NCBI GenBank assembly: GCA_941918925.1 | Contig: OW799234.1 | Span: 116,783,128 to 116,847,127 of the forward strand | Direction: 5' to 3' | Source of the DNA: Phyto melanocephala | Taxonomy: Eukaryota; Arthropoda; Insecta; Diptera; Rhinophoridae | Length of the DNA stretch: 64,000 nt | Program-made: the position numbers and the translations under genes | In this document: piece after piece, positions 61,089 through 64,000 of the stretch | Position numbering within the stretch: position 1 is the stretch's first letter | Layout: each line of letters starts with the position of its first letter | Notes under the pieces: model-generated | What the model was told of the DNA's origin: nothing | The model's input: the letters and a program-made list of their open reading frames with translations, nothing else | The model's database searches: none

Positions 61089-61287
61089 TACAAAGAAAGT
61101 GACACATATTTTATTATAAATAGATTATTCCATAGCGATTAACAAAAGAATAAATATTGTGCTTTAAATGTACACAAAATTGGTGGTGGGTATAAAAGAT
61201 TCGGCACAGCCGAATATAGTGCTCTTACTTGTTTTTTTTTGCATTTCATTTGATATTTTTCAATTTTAGACTAACTCAATTTGTACC

Positions 61288-61446
61288 ATGGAAAGATACA
61301 CAATCGAACATCGCGTTAAAGTTATTCAGGCTTATTATGAAAATGGGCATTCAAATCAAAATGCATTTCATGCCCTTCGTGATTCTTTTAGTCAACATAA
61401 TCGTTCAAGTTCGTCCACAATAGGGAGAATTGTGAAAAGTATTTAA
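61288..61446 (+). pseudogene. Mariner transposase, N-terminal helix-turn-helix fragment
   Basis: ATG at 61288 opens a 52-codon frame beginning MERYTIEHRVKVIQAYYENG and continuing HSNQNAFHALRDSF and STIGRIVK, the N-terminal DNA-binding domain of DD41D-type mariner transposases. It stops at 61444-61446. Further on, other frames read TENIAVFRDSVAKEQS (about 61513-61560) and, past the deletion, GDLADI, which corresponds to the C-terminal end. The catalytic triad is wholly absent. The frame at 61229-61423 is a shadow. Confidence 0.85.
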
Positions 61447-61767
61447 AGTTAAGCAAAACTGGTCTGTATGAAATTCGAAAACATCTGTGAATGCCTTCTT
61501 AGTTCGTTGAACGGAGAACATTGCTGTTTTTCGCGATAGTGTGGCAAAAGAGCAGTCAACCTCAACTCATCATCGTGCCCGACAATTGAACATCAATATT
61601 GTCATTGAAAATTTGGACCATCGGATGGAGGTGTGCCGCCGAGGCCGAGGGTGATTTGGCCGATATTTACCAATATTCTCATAATAAAAAGAAATTGCAA
61701 TAATTTTTTAAATAATTTGTGTTTTATTCAAAATCAACATCGGCCCATAAACTTTAACCACCCTTTA

Positions 61768-62357
61768 TAGTTGCATTACACCTGTGGTCTTATATCTGAC
61801 ATTTTATTGATAAATTCATTCAAAGACCCGCACCGTCATGAAAAATAATTCCTGAAACATACGGTGATATTTATTTTTAAAGCTTGAGCCCCGTTTCAAA
61901 ATTTGCCAACTTTATTGTAATTTAGAGCTAAAAGGAACTAGTAAAATAAGAGAACAAACTGTTTCTAAGTCAACTAACTTAAAACCCACTACTTTTTTTG
62001 TAACACCATCTTATTTTTGGCAAAACTTTAAAATGAGATACAACTCAATAAATACTAAAAAAAATAATTTTGAATTCAATTATTTCTTCTGAACAATCTT
62101 TGTATATATTTTAAGCCAGTTAAGGCGTATGTAATAAATCATCGTCATCATCGTACTCTTGCTATTTGTCTTCAGCTTTATTGAGAGAATTTAAAACATA
62201 CCAAGAGTTGGCTTAAGACAATTTTTTATAATCTTTGACATTAATCAGTTGCTGTTGTTTATTTATTTTTTTGTTTGAGATCTTAAATAAGAATTACAAG
62301 CATAAATAAAAAAATATTTTTTTTTTTTGTTTGTTTTACTTTTTAGTCATCCGTAAG
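61768..62357. other. AT-rich non-coding DNA
   Basis: Nothing recognised. Confidence 0.6.
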
Positions 62358-62365
62358 ATTCAAAT

Positions 62366-62536
62366 CATGGGCGTAACAAAAGCATTCTGGGGGGTGCAAT
62401 TCCCTCCCAGAAATTTAAAAAATTTACTATTTATATTTAATAAACATTTATTATATACTCAGTTTATGATGTTTCCAATAAAAAAAATTGTTAAGTTTTT
62501 GTCACCCCCCGAAAAAAACTTGTAGCTACGCCAATG
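62366..62536. mobile_element. 171-bp MITE with CATGGGCGTA ends
   Basis: The ends CATGGGCGTAAC (62366) and the inverted right end (CATTGGCGTAGC, ending 62536) are similar. They are followed inside by G6 and C6 runs in mirror positions (62389-62394 and about 62504-62509). Flanks ATTCAAAT (62358-62365) and ATTCGAAT (62537-62544) form a candidate 8-bp target duplication with one mismatch. Because this flank is nearly palindromic, it could also be read as part of a longer inverted repeat. The 64-codon frame across it is chance. Confidence 0.7.
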
Positions 62537-62544
62537 ATTCGAAT

Positions 62545-63668
62545 GCATGTAGTTTGTGCATTAAAATCTCGTTAACTAAAATATATTAAATGCCTTATTA
62601 GGATTATGAAATATATGTGTGTTTATATTGCAGCAATAAAGAAATGATGAATTACTTTTGAATTTAAATAATTTCTTGATGAATTATTGAATGGTAGATA
62701 TTTAAGAAAACTTTCTATTTATGTTAGAAAGTGGTAATAAAACATAACAATGATTGAATGATTTGACATAACCTAGCTCTCCTCAAAAAGTTGTTAAAGT
62801 TTAAAATTTATTCCCAAATGATATAAATAAAATACTAGCGGGTTTTTATTAATTGATTACCGAAGGCGAATGTTAAATGAACACTTCGTCATTTAAATTC
62901 TATTAACACTCGTGCATACATACAAATTTAAAAATTTTATAAAATTTTCTTGAAAGAATTTTTAATTAAGGGAAACAAATGATATAAACCATCACATTTT
63001 TGATGAATTTTAATTAATATAAACTTTATAATTTCCCTCTTAAAAAAGCTCTTATAAAAACCCTACATTTATCACAAATTTTTCAAATGCCTTGATTAAA
63101 AAAAGATATTTGTAATAAATTCTTTTAAATATAAATTCCTAATGATCTACACTTAAGTTATAGCGTTGAGTCTCTTTTTATGAAAAATTTTTAATAAATT
63201 TCTATATATAGAGTTTTTTTTAAACAATTTTATTTTTTAAATTTAAAAAAAAAAAATAAATAAACAAGTTGTTAAATTGTTAAAAATTGTCAAGTGTTTG
63301 TTACAACAATTTTCGATAAATTCCAAGGTATATTAAACTAGATAGCCTCAATTCATCAGCTGCTACTTTCTGTATGTACGAATTTCTTACATTCTCTCTC
63401 TCTCTCTCTCTTCCTATAAATTACCGTTGTCAAACTTCAGAATAAAAAAATTCTATCAAAAAATCTTCTCTGAATTGCTATTACCTTTTGTAAGTACACC
63501 ATGATAAATTCTGTATTATAAAATTGACAAATTGTCTATTTAAAAAAATTAAAAACTTGTCTCTGTTCCCTATTGTTACAAAGTTCTAAAATGCCAATCT
63601 AAAATTATATCATATTTGCATACCAAGTAAAATTAATAGACAAGCTTAAGGTCTGTTTATTTAATTCT
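62545..63668. other. AT-rich non-coding DNA
   Basis: No gene recognised; a (TC)n microsatellite lies at 63393-63411. Confidence 0.6.
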
Positions 63669-63740
63669 TTTATTTTTGAGTTTAATATTTCCCTATCCGC
63701 TGAATAGCATCTTCAGGAATCTAACAAAAATTATTTTTCT
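63669..63740 (+). repeat. Diverged fragment related to the foldback element at 545-1081
   Basis: Shares CTTTTATTTT, AATATTTC-CTA, TAGCATCTTCAGGAA and TAACAAA in the same order with the inner arm of the foldback element. No inverted partner is present before the window ends. Confidence 0.5.
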
Positions 63741-64000
63741 CAGAACACTGTATTGTGAAATTATAAATAACACACACAAACTTACACATCAAAAATAAAT
63801 AAAAAACCTACTGCCTATACATTTAATATTGCACCAATTCTTTCTTATTTTGCTAACAAAATCATTGAATTGAATCACGATTAAAACTTACAAAAGCTGT
63901 TCATGAATCTTTATTAGTTGATAAACCAAACTAACTTTAAAACAACCGATAACTCTTAGATCAATTATCATATATAAAAATTCGGCCAATCTCCACTTCA
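63741..64000. other. AT-rich non-coding DNA
   Basis: Nothing recognised. Confidence 0.55.

Larger units (their letters stand above)
58782..61235 (+). mobile_element. DINE-like element, TATACCCGCCACC group, with tandem core
   Basis: Starts TATACCCGCCACC (58782) with the local partner GGTGGGGGTATA. The usual blocks follow: 'cattttgtcattccgtttgtaac', 'gaccccataaagtatatatatt', 'ctgaatcagggtttga', 'gatctagc-atgtccgtccgtctg', 'accgcacagtgtatttttcggtata'. Next is a 288-bp tandem array with CACGCCCACTTT motifs, then GGTGGTGGGTATA (61182-61194), the perfect hairpin TTCGGCACAGCCGAA (61200-61214) and AGTGCTCTTACTTGTTTT. Its own length without the inner mariner is about 1.83 kb. It sits in a T run of the outer mariner with no target duplication, as expected for Helentron-type insertion between T and T. 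Confidence 0.92.
58721..61765 (+). mobile_element. Outer mariner derivative, split by a DINE-like insertion
   Basis: The left terminus AAGGGTCGTTAAATTTTAGG (58721) follows TA at 58719-58720. The right terminus, reversed, reads AAGGGTGGTTAAAGTTTATG and ends at 61765 before TA at 61766-61767. Only 61 bp of left end remain before the DINE-like element starts at 58782. The rest (61236-61765) resumes after it and carries the transposase start on the plus strand. Joined in thought the mariner is about 590 bp, close to the 622 bp of the related copy at 60467-61088. Its middle, with the whole catalytic core, is deleted. Confidence 0.88.

Overview
The window is about 64 kb of very AT-rich eukaryotic DNA. 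I find no complete host gene, no rRNA and no functional tRNA. The most diagnostic content is a set of interspersed repeats built like the DINE-1/INE-1 (Helentron-associated) elements of flies. They start TATACCC, carry a 'gacccca-taaagtatatatatt' block and CCGTCTGTC tracts, hold CACGCCCAC-type motifs, and end in a TTCGGC-n3-GCCGAA hairpin followed by a CTTACTTGTTT terminus. Together with TATG/TACG microsatellites and the transposon families present, this points to a schizophoran, probably calyptrate, fly. That assignment is inference from repeat architecture. The window is best read as intergenic or giant-intron DNA.

Layout. 0-11 kb: a 537-bp foldback repeat, a small MITE, a 1.15-kb DINE-like element, a perfect 25-bp-arm hairpin inside a DINE relic at 10.4 kb, and one short coding-like segment on the minus strand at 9.4-9.5 kb that ends in half a C2H2 zinc finger. 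11-34 kb: a 3' LINE relic (11.0-11.8 kb), several DINE-like copies (14.4, 19.7, 24.6, 27.3 kb), a 366-bp terminal-inverted-repeat element (17.9 kb), and long stretches of plain AT-rich DNA. 34-37 kb: a tandem segmental duplication of about 0.7 kb with a complete 215-bp miniature DINE at its junction, then a PIF/Harbinger remnant in which the amino-terminal parts of two convergent genes survive. 39-51 kb: decayed LINE fragments (RNase H, reverse transcriptase), two mariner-type transposase pseudogenes of DD41D spacing, and a pogo/Tigger-like element with intact inverted repeats. 51-55 kb: a dense cluster of small terminal-inverted-repeat elements, one with a perfect 8-bp target duplication, plus a tRNA-like SINE head. 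57 kb: another reverse-transcriptase relic. 58.7-61.8 kb: a three-level nest, mariner derivative > DINE-like element > second copy of the same mariner derivative. 62-64 kb: another small element and a fragment related to the foldback repeat at the left edge.

The coding remnants do not work together as a pathway. All recognisable proteins are broken transposon enzymes: the YADD boxes of two reverse transcriptases, the first catalytic residue of two RNase H domains and the second catalytic Asp of one transposase are altered or missing. The value of the window is as a stratigraphy of mobile DNA: insertion order, target duplications, an empty site and shared internal deletions can be read directly.
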